A DNA stretch of 64,000 nt, taken from contig CAXBES010000002.1 in assembly GCA_963974915.1 (NCBI GenBank), positions 124,001 through 188,000 on the forward strand. The letters are read 5' to 3'. The position numbers and the translations under genes are program-made. Below are positions 24,243 through 34,690 of the stretch, in pieces. Every line of letters starts with the position of its first letter. Positions within the stretch are counted from its first letter, which is position 1. A model generated the notes under the pieces. That model did not search any database. It saw nothing but the letters and a program-made list of their open reading frames with translations, and was not told where the DNA came from. The stretch is from CAXBES01 sp963974915. GTDB taxonomy: Bacteria; Bacteroidota; Bacteroidia; Flavobacteriales; Flavobacteriaceae.

Positions 24243-24959
24243 TTATCTTTTTGTGGCTACTACCTGACTCTCAAATTGTAAATTCACAAGACTATAGCCC
24301 GATAGACTACTGTCTTGTTTTGTTTTTTGATAAAATGCTTTAAAGTTTTGAAACTTTTTTTCGACCGCTTTTGCTTTACCGAAAAGCACTTTAAAATTAT
24401 GTTTCCGCAATCTCAATTCTATATCTCCATTGTTCTTTACATGCAATCCTACCACGCTCTTTCTCATAAATTCATCTTCATTCATTTTAAGCAGTAACTG
24501 TGTTATTTCATTAAACCGCTCATCCGGTTTTCCGGTGATTAATGGAACTCTCGCAGAGTGAACTGTTGATAACGGCATCTTATTTCCATCTTTATCCAGA
24601 TAAAAATCGGGAGTACTCGACACTCTTGCAATAGGTGTTCGTTGTTCAATTTTCGCACCTAACACCCCATCAACGGTTACAAACACTTGAGCATCGCGAA
24701 TCATAGGATTTTTAAGGAGCCTGCCCTCCATCTCATTCAAAACTAAAGTTTCTTTATGGATGCTCGTAACGTTATCATAATTTTGTATCAACAATTTATT
24801 AACTGTAGATAAGGTGATAAAAGGGTCGTTTTCATCGACAAATTCTATGTCAATTTTAGCCAATGAACGCTTGTCATTTCGGTTTTTTGTAAAGCCGAAC
24901 AAAAACACGATCAGTGTTAATATCAGTAGAAACTTTATGATCACCCAACTACCTTTCAT
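24243..24959 (-). CDS. ftsQ: Cell division protein FtsQ
   Basis: 238 residues with a short cytoplasmic N-terminus, one membrane helix (WVIIKFLLILTLIVFLFGF) and a periplasmic domain with a POTRA-like start (about 45-105) and a beta domain. Divergent from proteobacterial FtsQ, as usual in this phylum. The dcw position between murC and ftsA, with an 11-base overlap with murC, supports the call. It links FtsL/FtsB-type proteins to the divisome. Confidence 0.9.
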   Translation of the reverse strand: MKGSWVIIKFLLILTLIVFLFGFTKNRNDKRSLAKIDIEFVDENDPFITLSTVNKLLIQNYDNVTSIHKETLVLNEMEGRLLKNPMIRDAQVFVTVDGVLGAKIEQRTPIARVSSTPDFYLDKDGNKMPLSTVHSARVPLITGKPDERFNEITQLLLKMNEDEFMRKSVVGLHVKNNGDIELRLRKHNFKVLFGKAKAVEKKFQNFKAFYQKTKQDSSLSGYSLVNLQFESQVVATKR

Positions 24960-26304
24960 CTTCCAACAATTTTGTAATTTTCGATACTTCTACTCCAATA
25001 TCTCCTGCCCCCACCATTAATTGAATTCTACAATTAGACGCTATCATTTTTTGCGCTAAATTTTCCTTTGTTACTAATTTTTTATTATCATTCTCTATTC
25101 TCTCCAACAACCAGTTAGAAGTTATTCCCGGCATGGGATTTTCACGAGCCGGATAAATCTCAAGAAGTAAAATCTCATCGAATCTGGATAAGCTTTTCGC
25201 AAACTCATTTCCAAAATCCCTGGTTCTACTAAACAAGTGTGGCTGAAAAACGATCAACGTCTTTTCATTTGGATACATTTCGCTCACGGCCTGATACAGC
25301 GCATCTATTTCGGTAGGATGATGTGCATAATCATCAATCAACACTAAATTATCACGCTTTATCCGATATGAAAATCTACGTTGCACACCTTTAAAATTAG
25401 ATAAAGCTTTGGGAAGGCAATCGGTTGGGGAACCTGCTAAAATTGCCATACCCAAAGCCATTATAGCATTGTGTAGGTTGTGGTGTCCGGGCAAATAAAA
25501 TTGTAAATCTGTTAGGATTTGATTAGGTGTTTTCAGGTCGAAAATATAGGCTCCGTTTTCAATTCTAACATTCTGTGCTTCAAAGTCGGCCGATTCTTCC
25601 ACCGCAACTGTATTCCCATTCAACGGAAGGCCTTTTTTAAAGAGTAAGTTTTCTTTCTTCAGAATTAATTCTGAAAAATCTCTAAAAGCACTTTCAATAG
25701 TTGATGCGTCTCCATAAATATCCAAATGGTCAGCATCCATAGAAGTTATACAGGCAATATCTGGACGCAACTGAAGAAATGAACGATCAAATTCGTCTGC
25801 TTCAACAACCGTTATTTCATGACCAATACTTATAAAATTAGAATTATAATTCTCTGCAATACCGCCTAAAAATGCCGTTACGGGCATGTTACATTCGGCC
25901 AATAAATGTCCAAGAATTGCCGAAGTGGTTGTTTTACCATGGGTGCCTGCAACCGCTAAACACAAGCTATTTCGGGTAACTTCACCAAGAAGTGCTGCTC
26001 TTTTTAGTAAATTATATCCTTCCGAAGTGAAAAAGTGCAACAACTTGTTTTCCTTCGGAATAGCCGGTGTATAGACAATAAGTGTTGTTTCTTTTTCTAA
26101 TACTCCCGAAGGTATTGCCGAAATATCATCCATAAATCCAACTTGAACCCCTTCAGAAATAAGTGCATCTGTTAAAGCACTTGGTGTTTTATCATAGCCG
26201 TAAACATTTTTACCCATACCATTGTAATATCGAGCCAGAGCGCTCATTCCAATGCCGCCTGCTCCAACAAAATAAAGGGTCTTTATGTCTTCCAGTCTAA
26301 TCAA
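24949..26304 (-). CDS. murC: UDP-N-acetylmuramate-L-alanine ligase
   Basis: 451 residues. The N-terminal Rossmann motif FVGAGGIGMSALARYY, the ATP P-loop VAGTHGKTTTSAILGHLL (about 118-135), and the central DDYAHHPTEI motif identify MurC. It adds the first L-Ala to the UDP-MurNAc peptide in the cytoplasm. The predicted start is TTG, overlapping the murG TGA by 4 bases (TTGA). No nearby in-frame ATG precedes the Rossmann motif. Confidence 0.97.
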   Translation of the reverse strand: MIRLEDIKTLYFVGAGGIGMSALARYYNGMGKNVYGYDKTPSALTDALISEGVQVGFMDDISAIPSGVLEKETTLIVYTPAIPKENKLLHFFTSEGYNLLKRAALLGEVTRNSLCLAVAGTHGKTTTSAILGHLLAECNMPVTAFLGGIAENYNSNFISIGHEITVVEADEFDRSFLQLRPDIACITSMDADHLDIYGDASTIESAFRDFSELILKKENLLFKKGLPLNGNTVAVEESADFEAQNVRIENGAYIFDLKTPNQILTDLQFYLPGHHNLHNAIMALGMAILAGSPTDCLPKALSNFKGVQRRFSYRIKRDNLVLIDDYAHHPTEIDALYQAVSEMYPNEKTLIVFQPHLFSRTRDFGNEFAKSLSRFDEILLLEIYPARENPMPGITSNWLLERIENDNKKLVTKENLAQKMIASNCRIQLMVGAGDIGVEVSKITKLLEDER

Positions 26305-27392
26305 TTCTTTAATAGTTTTTCAATTTCATCCACGATATCAATTGTGGCGTTGGGTCTTGCTAATTTCTTTATGTTTTCTGAAAGCTCTCGCTGTTTTTCT
26401 TCTGAAGTGATCAAATCTTCTAGTTCTTTATCGAACTTAGCCTCTAGCTCACTTTCTTTTATTAATAACGCTGCCTTTTTTTCAGAAATTGCCAAAGCAT
26501 TCTTGGTTTGATGATCTTCTGCTACATTTGGTGACGGAATAAATATCACCGGTTTTCCAACTATACATAATTCGGAAACGGATAATGCTCCCGCTCTTGA
26601 TACAATTACATCTGCAGCGGCATACGCCAAATCCATTCTATTTAAAAAAGTATGCACCTGAACAAAATCGTTACCCTTATCTTTATAGTTAGCTTCGTAA
26701 GACTTTCCGCATTGCCAAATCACCTGACACTTTAATCCTCTAAATAACGAATAGGATCTTTCAATAAGTTCATTTATTTTTTTTGCTCCTAAACTACCTC
26801 CAAGCACGAGAATTGTCTTTTTCTCACGCTTCAGATTGAAAAAATCTAGCGCCTCATCTCTTCTTGAATCTACTTCCAGCAGATCCTGTCTAACAGGATT
26901 ACCCGTAAGCACAATTTTTTCCGAAGAAAAAAAGCGATCCATTCCTTCGTATGCAACACATATCTTTTGGACCTTATTTGCTAACCACTTATTGGTTATT
27001 CCGGCATGACTATTTTGTTCCTGTATCAAGCACGGTATCTTTTTCATAGATGCGATCCTCAACAATGGAGCACTCGCATAGCCTCCCGTTCCTACAGCAG
27101 CATTGGGTTTAAAATTTTTAATTATGGCTCTTGCTCTAATCAAACTTGATGCTAATTTTAGAGGAAACATTAAATTTTTTACCGTCAGATTTCTCTGTAA
27201 TCCCGATATCCATAATCCTTCTATCTTGTATCCTGCCTGTGGCACTTTCTCCATCTCCATTCGATCCTTTGCACCTACAAAGAGAAATTCGGATTCGGGA
27301 TAGCGTGATTTTAATTCGTTCGCAATCGCAACTGCCGGATAAATATGCCCCCCGGTTCCTCCTCCACTTATGATGAACTTATACGGTTTCAC
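26301..27392 (-). CDS. murG: UDP-GlcNAc:lipid I N-acetylglucosaminyltransferase
   Basis: 363 residues, GT28 family. The signature GGGTGGHIYPAVAIA is at residues 10-24, with GGSLGA in the hinge region and the C-terminal donor-binding GALSVSEL and PSPNVAEDHQTKNA. It makes lipid II at the inner face of the membrane. It starts with GTG and overlaps the end of ftsW by 14 bases. Confidence 0.97.
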   Translation of the reverse strand: MKPYKFIISGGGTGGHIYPAVAIANELKSRYPESEFLFVGAKDRMEMEKVPQAGYKIEGLWISGLQRNLTVKNLMFPLKLASSLIRARAIIKNFKPNAAVGTGGYASAPLLRIASMKKIPCLIQEQNSHAGITNKWLANKVQKICVAYEGMDRFFSSEKIVLTGNPVRQDLLEVDSRRDEALDFFNLKREKKTILVLGGSLGAKKINELIERSYSLFRGLKCQVIWQCGKSYEANYKDKGNDFVQVHTFLNRMDLAYAAADVIVSRAGALSVSELCIVGKPVIFIPSPNVAEDHQTKNALAISEKKAALLIKESELEAKFDKELEDLITSEEKQRELSENIKKLARPNATIDIVDEIEKLLKN

Positions 27393-28569
27393 TTAAAATA
27401 TCTAATGGGTTTACTTCTTGTTCTTCTTTTATTGCTACTTCTCTCTTTGCACTTACACTTAACACCATTCCTAATGCCAGACAGGTCATCCAGATTGAAG
27501 TTCCCCCACTACTAATTAAGGGAAGTGTTTGTCCGGTAACGGGAAACAACTCTACGGCTACCGCCATATTTATCAACGCCTGAAAAACTATTGGCAAGCC
27601 AACACCAATAACCATTAGTTTACCAAACATCGAGCTGGATTTGTGTGCTACTATCACTAACCGAAACAGTAGCAATAAGTATAAAAACAATAGTGTTAGT
27701 GCTCCAAAAAGTCCAAATTCTTCAACAATGATCGCATAGATAAAGTCTGAAGAGGATTGTGGCAAAAAATTCTTCTGTACACTTTTTCCTGGACCGAGTC
27801 CGGTAATTCCTCCGGATGCGATTGCGATTTTCGCCTTTTCAATTTGATAATCTGCTTCAGTGTCTTCCTTATCTGTAAAGTTTTCTATCCTACTCATCCA
27901 GGTATCCACCCGGTTAGGAAAGACATTTGGAAATGCTTTTGCGGTTAAAACGAAAAGCGTTAAGCAAAGTAACCCGGCACCTAAAACGACACCTAAATAC
28001 CGTAAAGGATACCCACCAATAAACACAAGTACGACTACCATTGCAAAGATTATTGCCGTGGTAGAAAAATTAGCGGGTAAGATTAACGCAAGCACTAAAA
28101 ATACCGGCAACCAAAGTGGCATCAGGGTTTCTTTAAATGTAACTTCTTTATCTTTAATTCTTGATAAATATCGGGCAACATAGGTCATTAACACCACCGC
28201 TGCTAATGTGGAGGTCTGAAAAGTTACACCCACAAACGGCACCCGTATCCATCTACTGGCGTTTGCACCTTCGATCGTAGTACCTTCTGTTATTGTGATG
28301 AGTAAAAGAACTACAATAATAGGGAGCGCGATAATTGAGAGTCCGCGAAAATAATGATACGGTATCTTATGAACTCCATATAGAATTGCAAAACCCAACA
28401 TTAAATGTGCAAAATGTTTAAGCAGGAATGGCAAAGTACTTCCGTCACCATATAGATAAGCCAAATTACTACTGGCACTGTAAACAGGTAAAAATGAAAA
28501 CAACGCCAATAGGGCGACTACTGCCCAAATGGCCCGATCTCCTTGTATGTATTGGAATATATTTTTCAT
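27379..28569 (-). CDS. ftsW: Peptidoglycan polymerase FtsW (SEDS family)
   Basis: 396 residues, about ten membrane helices. SEDS hallmarks include GANASRWIRVPFVGVTFQTSTLA (catalytic-loop region), GGITGLGPGKSVQKNFLPQSSSDFIYAIIVEEFG, and PVTGQTLPLISSGGTSIW near the C-terminus. It polymerises glycan strands for septal wall together with FtsI. Confidence 0.96.
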   Translation of the reverse strand: MKNIFQYIQGDRAIWAVVALLALFSFLPVYSASSNLAYLYGDGSTLPFLLKHFAHLMLGFAILYGVHKIPYHYFRGLSIIALPIIVVLLLITITEGTTIEGANASRWIRVPFVGVTFQTSTLAAVVLMTYVARYLSRIKDKEVTFKETLMPLWLPVFLVLALILPANFSTTAIIFAMVVVLVFIGGYPLRYLGVVLGAGLLCLTLFVLTAKAFPNVFPNRVDTWMSRIENFTDKEDTEADYQIEKAKIAIASGGITGLGPGKSVQKNFLPQSSSDFIYAIIVEEFGLFGALTLLFLYLLLLFRLVIVAHKSSSMFGKLMVIGVGLPIVFQALINMAVAVELFPVTGQTLPLISSGGTSIWMTCLALGMVLSVSAKREVAIKEEQEVNPLDILSETV

Positions 28570-28611
28570 TCTAATAATCTCATATTAATGCCTTAGCGTA
28601 AACTATATTCA

Positions 28612-29949
28612 CTAAAGATTTCTTACTGCCTCTTTAAACTGACGACCGCGATCTTCATAACTATCAAACAGATCGAAACTCGCACAGGCTGGAGATAGTA
28701 GAACACTATCCCCTCTTTCGGCTATTCGGTATGCAACCTGAATTGCCTGTTCCATAGATTGAGTTTCTACCATTGTATCTACTACGTTTACGAAAGTGTT
28801 TACTATTTTATCGTTATCAAGACCCAAACAAATAATCGCTTTTACCTTCTCATTTACAAGCGGCAGTAACTCTGTATAATCATTCCCCTTATCAACACCA
28901 CCGACGATCCAGACCGTTGGACTTGTCATACTGTCAAGTGCATAGAAAGTTGCATTTACATTTGTCGCCTTAGAATCGTTGACGTACATGACATTATTGA
29001 TCTTAAGAACTTTTTCTAAACGATGTTCGACCCCTTGAAAGCTTTCCAAAGATTCACGGATGGTATTCTTTCTTATTTTTAATAAGGTGGCTATGGTGGA
29101 AGCCGCCATTGCATTTTTCTGATTGTGTTGTCCTTGTAGTCCTAAACTTGCGATTGGCATAGTGAGATTGTTATTATCTATTGTTATTATTATTTCTTTG
29201 TTTTTTATATATGCGCCCTGTTTCAATTCTTTTTTTACTGAAAAGGGCAGTTTTTGAGATCGTATTGTATGTTGAGCAAGCCATTTTGTTATTTCCTCAT
29301 CGTCGGCATCATAAATAAAATAATCTTCCTCCGTTTGATTCATAGCAATTCGAAACTTGGAAGCGATATAATTTTCATACTTATATTCATATCTATCTAA
29401 GTGATCCGGACTTAAATTGGTTAACACCGCTATATGTGGTGCAAAATTTTCAATTCCATCTAACTGAAAACTGCTCAATTCCAAAACAAAGTTTTGATAC
29501 TTATTTTCAGAAACCTGTTCTGCAAAACTCTTTCCTATGTTACCACCCAAAGCGACATTTAGCCCTCCTTGCTTCAATAATTCGTAAGTAAGTGTTGCGG
29601 TTGTGGTTTTTCCATTGCTTCCAGTTATTCCAATTATAGTTGCTTCGGTAAAGGTTGAAGCGAACTCAATTTCAGAAATAACACGAATACCGTTTTCTTC
29701 AAGTTTTTTTACAATAGGCGCAGAATCGGGTATTCCCGGACTTTTCATAATTACATCTGCCGAAAGCACTTTTGCTTCGCTATGACCGTTTTCTTCCCAT
29801 TCGATCTCATTATTTAAAAGAACTTGTTTGTACGTTTCCTTTATCTTTCCGAAGTCTGACACAAACAGATCAAACCCTTTTTTTTTACCTAAAATCGCTG
29901 TTCCAATTCCACTTTCTCCTGCTCCTAAAATCACTAATCGTTTACGCAT
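28612..29949 (-). CDS. murD: UDP-N-acetylmuramoyl-L-alanine-D-glutamate ligase
   Basis: About 445 residues. The N-terminal LVILGAGESGIGTAIL, the ATP loop GITGSNGKTTTATLTYELL, FQLDGIENFAPHIAVLTNLSPDHLDRY, and C-terminal LLSPACASFDLFDSYEDRGRQF are all MurD motifs. The frame continues to an upstream ATG at 29970. I prefer the ATG at 29949 (MRKRLVILG) because the Rossmann strand then begins at the usual distance. It adds D-Glu to UDP-MurNAc-L-Ala. Confidence 0.97.
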   Translation of the reverse strand: MRKRLVILGAGESGIGTAILGKKKGFDLFVSDFGKIKETYKQVLLNNEIEWEENGHSEAKVLSADVIMKSPGIPDSAPIVKKLEENGIRVISEIEFASTFTEATIIGITGSNGKTTTATLTYELLKQGGLNVALGGNIGKSFAEQVSENKYQNFVLELSSFQLDGIENFAPHIAVLTNLSPDHLDRYEYKYENYIASKFRIAMNQTEEDYFIYDADDEEITKWLAQHTIRSQKLPFSVKKELKQGAYIKNKEIIITIDNNNLTMPIASLGLQGQHNQKNAMAASTIATLLKIRKNTIRESLESFQGVEHRLEKVLKINNVMYVNDSKATNVNATFYALDSMTSPTVWIVGGVDKGNDYTELLPLVNEKVKAIICLGLDNDKIVNTFVNVVDTMVETQSMEQAIQVAYRIAERGDSVLLSPACASFDLFDSYEDRGRQFKEAVRNL

Positions 29950-29989
29950 CGTTTTCTTAAATTCATTCAAAAGTGAAACAGCAATTACT

Positions 29990-31222
29990 TTATCTAATTT
30001 TTAGCGTGACAATGGTAATAATCGCTAAGAATATCCCAACGATCCAAAACCTGGTCACAATTTTACTCTCGTGAAAACCTTTAATCTGATAATGGTGGTG
30101 CAAGGGTGACATTCTGAAAATGCGTCTACCTTCACCAAACTTTTTCTTTGTGTACTTAAACCAGCCTACCTGCATTACTACAGATAAATTTTCCATTAAG
30201 AATATTCCACAAAGTATGGGGATAAGCCATTCCTTTCTAATGGCGATCGCGATCACAGCGATAATACCTCCAATGGTTAAACTTCCTGTATCTCCCATAA
30301 AAACCTGAGCCGGGTAAGCGTTATACCATAAGAAACCAATGAGCGCTCCAACAAATGCCGTTATAAAAATTGTCATTTCCCCGGTGTTTGGGATGTACAT
30401 GATGTTTAAGTAATCTGAAAACACCACGTTACCCGAAACCCAGGCGAATATTGCCAAGGTTATAGCTATAATGGCGCTTGTCCCCGCCGCCAGTCCGTCA
30501 ATACCGTCCGTGAGATTTGCGCCATTAGAAACAGCCGTGATAATAAATATCACGATAGGGATAAAAACTAGCCAAGCATAATTCTTATAATCATCTCCCG
30601 CCCAAGAGATTAAATTTTCGTAATTAAATTCATTTTTTTTAACGAATGGAATCGTAGTTAAAAGTGTTTTTTCTGCCGGGTAAAATTCTCTAGTTGAGTT
30701 CTGAGTAATTAGTTCGGTAGTGTTCTCCGGATTTATTTTTTCACGTTTCACCGTAATATCGGGATGAAAGAACATAGTGGCACCAACTATGATCCCGAGA
30801 CCAACCTGACCTACAACCTTGTATCTTCCTGCCAACCCTTCTTTATTGTTTTTGAATTTTTTAATATAATCATCAATAAATCCAATTAACCCCATCCACA
30901 CTGTAGTAATAAGTAATAGTATTACATAAATATTTTCAAGTTTGGCGAATAACAAAACAGGAATAATAGTAGCCAAAATAATGATCACACCTCCCATGGT
31001 AGGAGTTCCAGCCTTCTCGTTTTGTCCTTCTAAACCAAGATCACGTATGGTTTCACCTAATTGTTTTCTCTGAAGAAATTTAATTATCTTCTTACCGTAA
31101 ACTGTTGCAATAAACAGAGATAATATAACTGCTAAAGCCGCTCTAAACGTGATAAACTGAAAGAGACTTGCTCCCGGCAACTGATATGTTTTCTCTAAAT
31201 ATTCGAACAGATAGTATAACAT
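29990..31222 (-). CDS. mraY: Phospho-N-acetylmuramoyl-pentapeptide transferase
   Basis: 410 residues with about ten membrane helices. The catalytic loops carry MGLIGFIDDYIKKFKNNKEGL (DDY), LTDGIDGLAAG (Asp-rich loop) and FRMSPLHHHYQ (HHH motif). It contains an extra hydrophilic insertion of some 60 residues (about 160-220) relative to E. coli MraY, common in Bacteroidetes. It makes lipid I on undecaprenyl phosphate. The stop of murE lies 3 bases upstream. Confidence 0.97.
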   Translation of the reverse strand: MLYYLFEYLEKTYQLPGASLFQFITFRAALAVILSLFIATVYGKKIIKFLQRKQLGETIRDLGLEGQNEKAGTPTMGGVIIILATIIPVLLFAKLENIYVILLLITTVWMGLIGFIDDYIKKFKNNKEGLAGRYKVVGQVGLGIIVGATMFFHPDITVKREKINPENTTELITQNSTREFYPAEKTLLTTIPFVKKNEFNYENLISWAGDDYKNYAWLVFIPIVIFIITAVSNGANLTDGIDGLAAGTSAIIAITLAIFAWVSGNVVFSDYLNIMYIPNTGEMTIFITAFVGALIGFLWYNAYPAQVFMGDTGSLTIGGIIAVIAIAIRKEWLIPILCGIFLMENLSVVMQVGWFKYTKKKFGEGRRIFRMSPLHHHYQIKGFHESKIVTRFWIVGIFLAIITIVTLKIR

Positions 31223-31225
31223 ACT

Positions 31226-32689
31226 TTACTTTTTTAAGGCTTTTAATAGTTGGTTCACAATTTTAAAATCATCAAAATCGATTCGCTCTCCTTTTATCTC
31301 CTGGTAAGTTTCGTGACCTTTTCCCGCTACCAGAATAATATCGCTCTCACCCGCCATGGAACATGCAGTTTTAATTGCTTGTTTTCTATCGGTTATCGCT
31401 AATGTCTTTTTAAAGTGCTCCGGTGAAACCCCTTTCTCTATTTCCTCAATGATCAGCTCTGGATCTTCGCTACGCGGATTATCACTGGTAAAGATGACCT
31501 TCGTACTTAACAAGGACGCTATATTCCCCATTTTTGGGCGCTTCGTTCTATCGCGATCTCCACCACATCCAACTACTGTAATTAATTCTTCATTCCCGGT
31601 GCGAATAGCATTTATGGTTTCGAGCACATTTTTAAGCGCATCGGGCGTATGAGCATAATCCACTATCGCTGTGATATTTTTTTCTGAAACCAGATACTGG
31701 AACCTACCGTCAACACTTTCTAAAGTGCTCATTAACTGAAGTATCTCAATCTGCTCTAATCCCATTAATTCTGCGGTGGCATAAATTGCCAGCATATTAT
31801 AGGCATTAAAATCCCCAATAAGTTTAACCCACAACTCGTTACCATTTATTTTGAGAAGTAAACCTGCAAACTGATTTTCCAGGATCTGCGCTTTGTAATC
31901 GGCATACGATTTTAACGCATACGTATACTTTTTTGCGGCTGTATTTTGAAGCATGACCACACCATTTTTATCGTCAACGTTTACTAGTGCAAACGCCGAT
32001 TTTGGCAGAGCATCGAAAAAAGATTTTTTAACATCCCGGTACTCCTTAAAATCTTTATGATAATCTAAATGATCATGAGAAAGATTTGTAAATATTCCAC
32101 CCGTAAAGTGTAATCCTTCTGTTCTTTTTTGATGTATTCCGTGCGAACTAACCTCCATAAAGCAAAATTCTACTCCGGCTTCAACCATTTCGCTCAAATA
32201 CTTATTTATGGTGATAGAATCAGGGGTTGTATGAGTCGCTTTGTACTTTTTATCACCAACCAAAACTTTTACGGTAGATAGTAAACCTACTTCGTAGCCG
32301 GCTAGTTTAAACAAATTGTACAATAATGTTGAAATAGTTGTTTTTCCATTGGTGCCCGTTACCCCGATCAACTTTAAATTCTCGGAAGGATTTTCATAGT
32401 AGTTGGCAGCCATTATAGCTAAAGCTCGTTGCGAATCGGCTACCTTTACGTAGGTTATGCCATTGATCAAATTCTCGGGCAAATCTTCACAGACCACTGC
32501 AATTGCTCCTTGATCACAAGCCATCTTTATGAATTGATGCCCATCACTCACAGTTCCTCTGGTAGCAACAAAAACATCATCCAATCCAACTTCTCTCGAA
32601 TCAAAAACTAAATTTCGAATCGCAACAGCAGTATTTCCCACGACCTTCTCCAGGGTCACCTTATATAATATGTCTCTTAATACGATCAC
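31226..32689 (-). CDS. murE: UDP-N-acetylmuramoyl-tripeptide synthetase
   Basis: 487 residues. Substrate domain, then ATP loop GVTGTNGKTTISTLLYNLF (about 109-127), TNLSHDHLDYHKDF and the C-terminal third-residue recognition region TSDNPRSEDPELII. The DNPR motif matches the meso-diaminopimelate-adding type. It starts with GTG overlapping the ftsI TGA by 4 bases (GTGA). Confidence 0.96.
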   Translation of the reverse strand: MIVLRDILYKVTLEKVVGNTAVAIRNLVFDSREVGLDDVFVATRGTVSDGHQFIKMACDQGAIAVVCEDLPENLINGITYVKVADSQRALAIMAANYYENPSENLKLIGVTGTNGKTTISTLLYNLFKLAGYEVGLLSTVKVLVGDKKYKATHTTPDSITINKYLSEMVEAGVEFCFMEVSSHGIHQKRTEGLHFTGGIFTNLSHDHLDYHKDFKEYRDVKKSFFDALPKSAFALVNVDDKNGVVMLQNTAAKKYTYALKSYADYKAQILENQFAGLLLKINGNELWVKLIGDFNAYNMLAIYATAELMGLEQIEILQLMSTLESVDGRFQYLVSEKNITAIVDYAHTPDALKNVLETINAIRTGNEELITVVGCGGDRDRTKRPKMGNIASLLSTKVIFTSDNPRSEDPELIIEEIEKGVSPEHFKKTLAITDRKQAIKTACSMAGESDIILVAGKGHETYQEIKGERIDFDDFKIVNQLLKALKK

Positions 32690-34686
32690 GATAATTCTAA
32701 AACTATTTGTTGCCCTTTTTTTAGAACGGTTCCCGATTCTACCGACTGTTTTTTCACAGTTCCATTTCCTTTCAATTCTACCTTTAGCCCTAAATTTTCT
32801 AACAAAGCGACAGCGTCCATTCCTGCCATTCCCGATACGTTTGGCACTTTTTGATAATTGGCCTGTGCCTTCTTATAAAATCCTTCAAAATCTTTTGAAA
32901 TTGTCGCGTCCTCAGCATTGACATTTGCGATTTCAGCAATATTTGGAGAATCGGTAAAGATCTTCTGAGCAATTCTTTTAAACACAGGACCGGTAACATC
33001 GGCTCCATAATATCCTTTTTTGGTGCTTGGCTTATGAATTACTACGATACACGAATATTTTGGGTCTTCTGCCGGAAAATAGCCGGCGAAAGACGAGATA
33101 TAGCGTCTGTTTTGCTGCCAATCTTCCGCAGCATATTCGGTTCTGGCTGTACCTGTCTTTCCCGCCATCGAAAAATTTTCAGAATACAATGACGTTCCGG
33201 TACCTCGTTTTACGATATTTTTTAAGACTTCTTGAATTTTGTTTACGGTGCTTTCCGAAGCAATCTTTGGATGGATCACTTCTGTATCGAATCGTTCAAT
33301 TGGCTGGTTCCAGGCACGTACTTCACGAATAAATTTTGGCTTTACCATTACCCCATCATTAGCAATAGCATTATAAAAGGTTAACATCTGCAAAGGTGTC
33401 ATTGAAAGGTTATAACCATACGCCATAGATGGCAATGCATTTCTACTCCAACTGGCATCTCCCGGCTCATATATTTTAGGATCTCCTTCTCCTTTAATCG
33501 GGATCCCTAAGGGCTTATTCAACTTCCAATCGTACAGTTTATCTACAAACTTTTGAGGGTTCTTACCGTAAGCTTCTTCAATTAATCTTGCAAATCCTAT
33601 ATTAGATGAAACTTCTAACGCTCGTGCTGCACTAATCTCTCCATATCCACCGCGTCTGGAATCATTAATTGTTCTACCATACAATCTATACGAACCATTT
33701 TGAGTATCGACAACTGTAGAAGTATCTATCACTTTATCTTCCAAAGCAACCGTCATCGCAATAGTTTTAAAAGTTGACCCGGGCTCAATAGACTCCCATA
33801 TAGCATAATTGAACTTTTCGTAATAAGTACCTTTTGACGTACGTCCCAAATTAGAAACTGCTTTTACCTCTCCCGTTTTTACCTCCATTACAATAACACA
33901 ACCGTGCTCTGCTTCATAGTATTCCATTTGTTTTAGCAAAGCGTGATGTGCAATATCCTGTACATTCACATTTATTGTTGAGATCACATCGTAACCGTCC
34001 TGTGGCTCAACTTCATTATCATCGTAGACAGGTTTCCACTGACCCTTTGCAATTTTTTGCTTAAGACGCTTTCCTTCTTTTCCCCGCAGTTGTAAATTAA
34101 AGGCTCCTTCCAGTCCAACTGCGTAATAACCCGGATTGTTACGATCTTCGTTTCCAACCATTCTTTCCCCAATTCTACCAATTGGATGCTCCCTTACCGT
34201 ACGCTGATCTACGATAATTCCTCCTTTGTAAGGACCCAGATTGAATAGAGGCATATTTTTGACCTTTATATAATCTGAATAACCCAGGTTTTTAACCACC
34301 ATCATGTAGCGGTTTTTGTTTGCCCGTGCTTTTCTGAAGGTATTTTGATAGTAAGAAGCAGGCTTACCAAACATTTTGCTAAGTTCTTTGGAAAGTGGAA
34401 CCAGATGTTCTTTGAAATTTTCGGAAGAGACTGTTACCGCATCAAAACGGATGTCGTATTTAGGAACGGATGTAGCTAACAAACTTCCGTCATCTGCGTA
34501 CACATTCCCTCTGTTCGCAGGAATTGTAAAATTCTTTGTAGTATTTTTATGAGCGAGGTCACGGTACTTTTCACCATCTACAAATTGAATGTCTACTAAT
34601 TTAACGATGATAAGCAGCGCGAAGATAAACATACCTCCGGCGATGAAATACAAGCGGTTTAATATGTTCTTTTCTTCAATTGCCAC
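32686..34686 (-). CDS. ftsI: Septal penicillin-binding protein (FtsI type) with one PASTA domain
   Basis: 666 residues, one N-terminal membrane helix, pedestal domain, and class B transpeptidase with active-site SxxK in EPGSTFKTIAM, SxN in EVSSNIGFARL and KTG in MAGKTGTARTEY. The C-terminus (about 612-666) is a single PASTA domain (PNVSGMAGMDAVALLENLGLKV), seen in Bacteroidetes but not in E. coli FtsI. It crosslinks septal peptidoglycan with FtsW. The start codon is GTG, 4 bases after the ftsL stop. Confidence 0.96.
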   Translation of the reverse strand: MAIEEKNILNRLYFIAGGMFIFALLIIVKLVDIQFVDGEKYRDLAHKNTTKNFTIPANRGNVYADDGSLLATSVPKYDIRFDAVTVSSENFKEHLVPLSKELSKMFGKPASYYQNTFRKARANKNRYMMVVKNLGYSDYIKVKNMPLFNLGPYKGGIIVDQRTVREHPIGRIGERMVGNEDRNNPGYYAVGLEGAFNLQLRGKEGKRLKQKIAKGQWKPVYDDNEVEPQDGYDVISTINVNVQDIAHHALLKQMEYYEAEHGCVIVMEVKTGEVKAVSNLGRTSKGTYYEKFNYAIWESIEPGSTFKTIAMTVALEDKVIDTSTVVDTQNGSYRLYGRTINDSRRGGYGEISAARALEVSSNIGFARLIEEAYGKNPQKFVDKLYDWKLNKPLGIPIKGEGDPKIYEPGDASWSRNALPSMAYGYNLSMTPLQMLTFYNAIANDGVMVKPKFIREVRAWNQPIERFDTEVIHPKIASESTVNKIQEVLKNIVKRGTGTSLYSENFSMAGKTGTARTEYAAEDWQQNRRYISSFAGYFPAEDPKYSCIVVIHKPSTKKGYYGADVTGPVFKRIAQKIFTDSPNIAEIANVNAEDATISKDFEGFYKKAQANYQKVPNVSGMAGMDAVALLENLGLKVELKGNGTVKKQSVESGTVLKKGQQIVLELS

Positions 34687-34690
34687 CGCG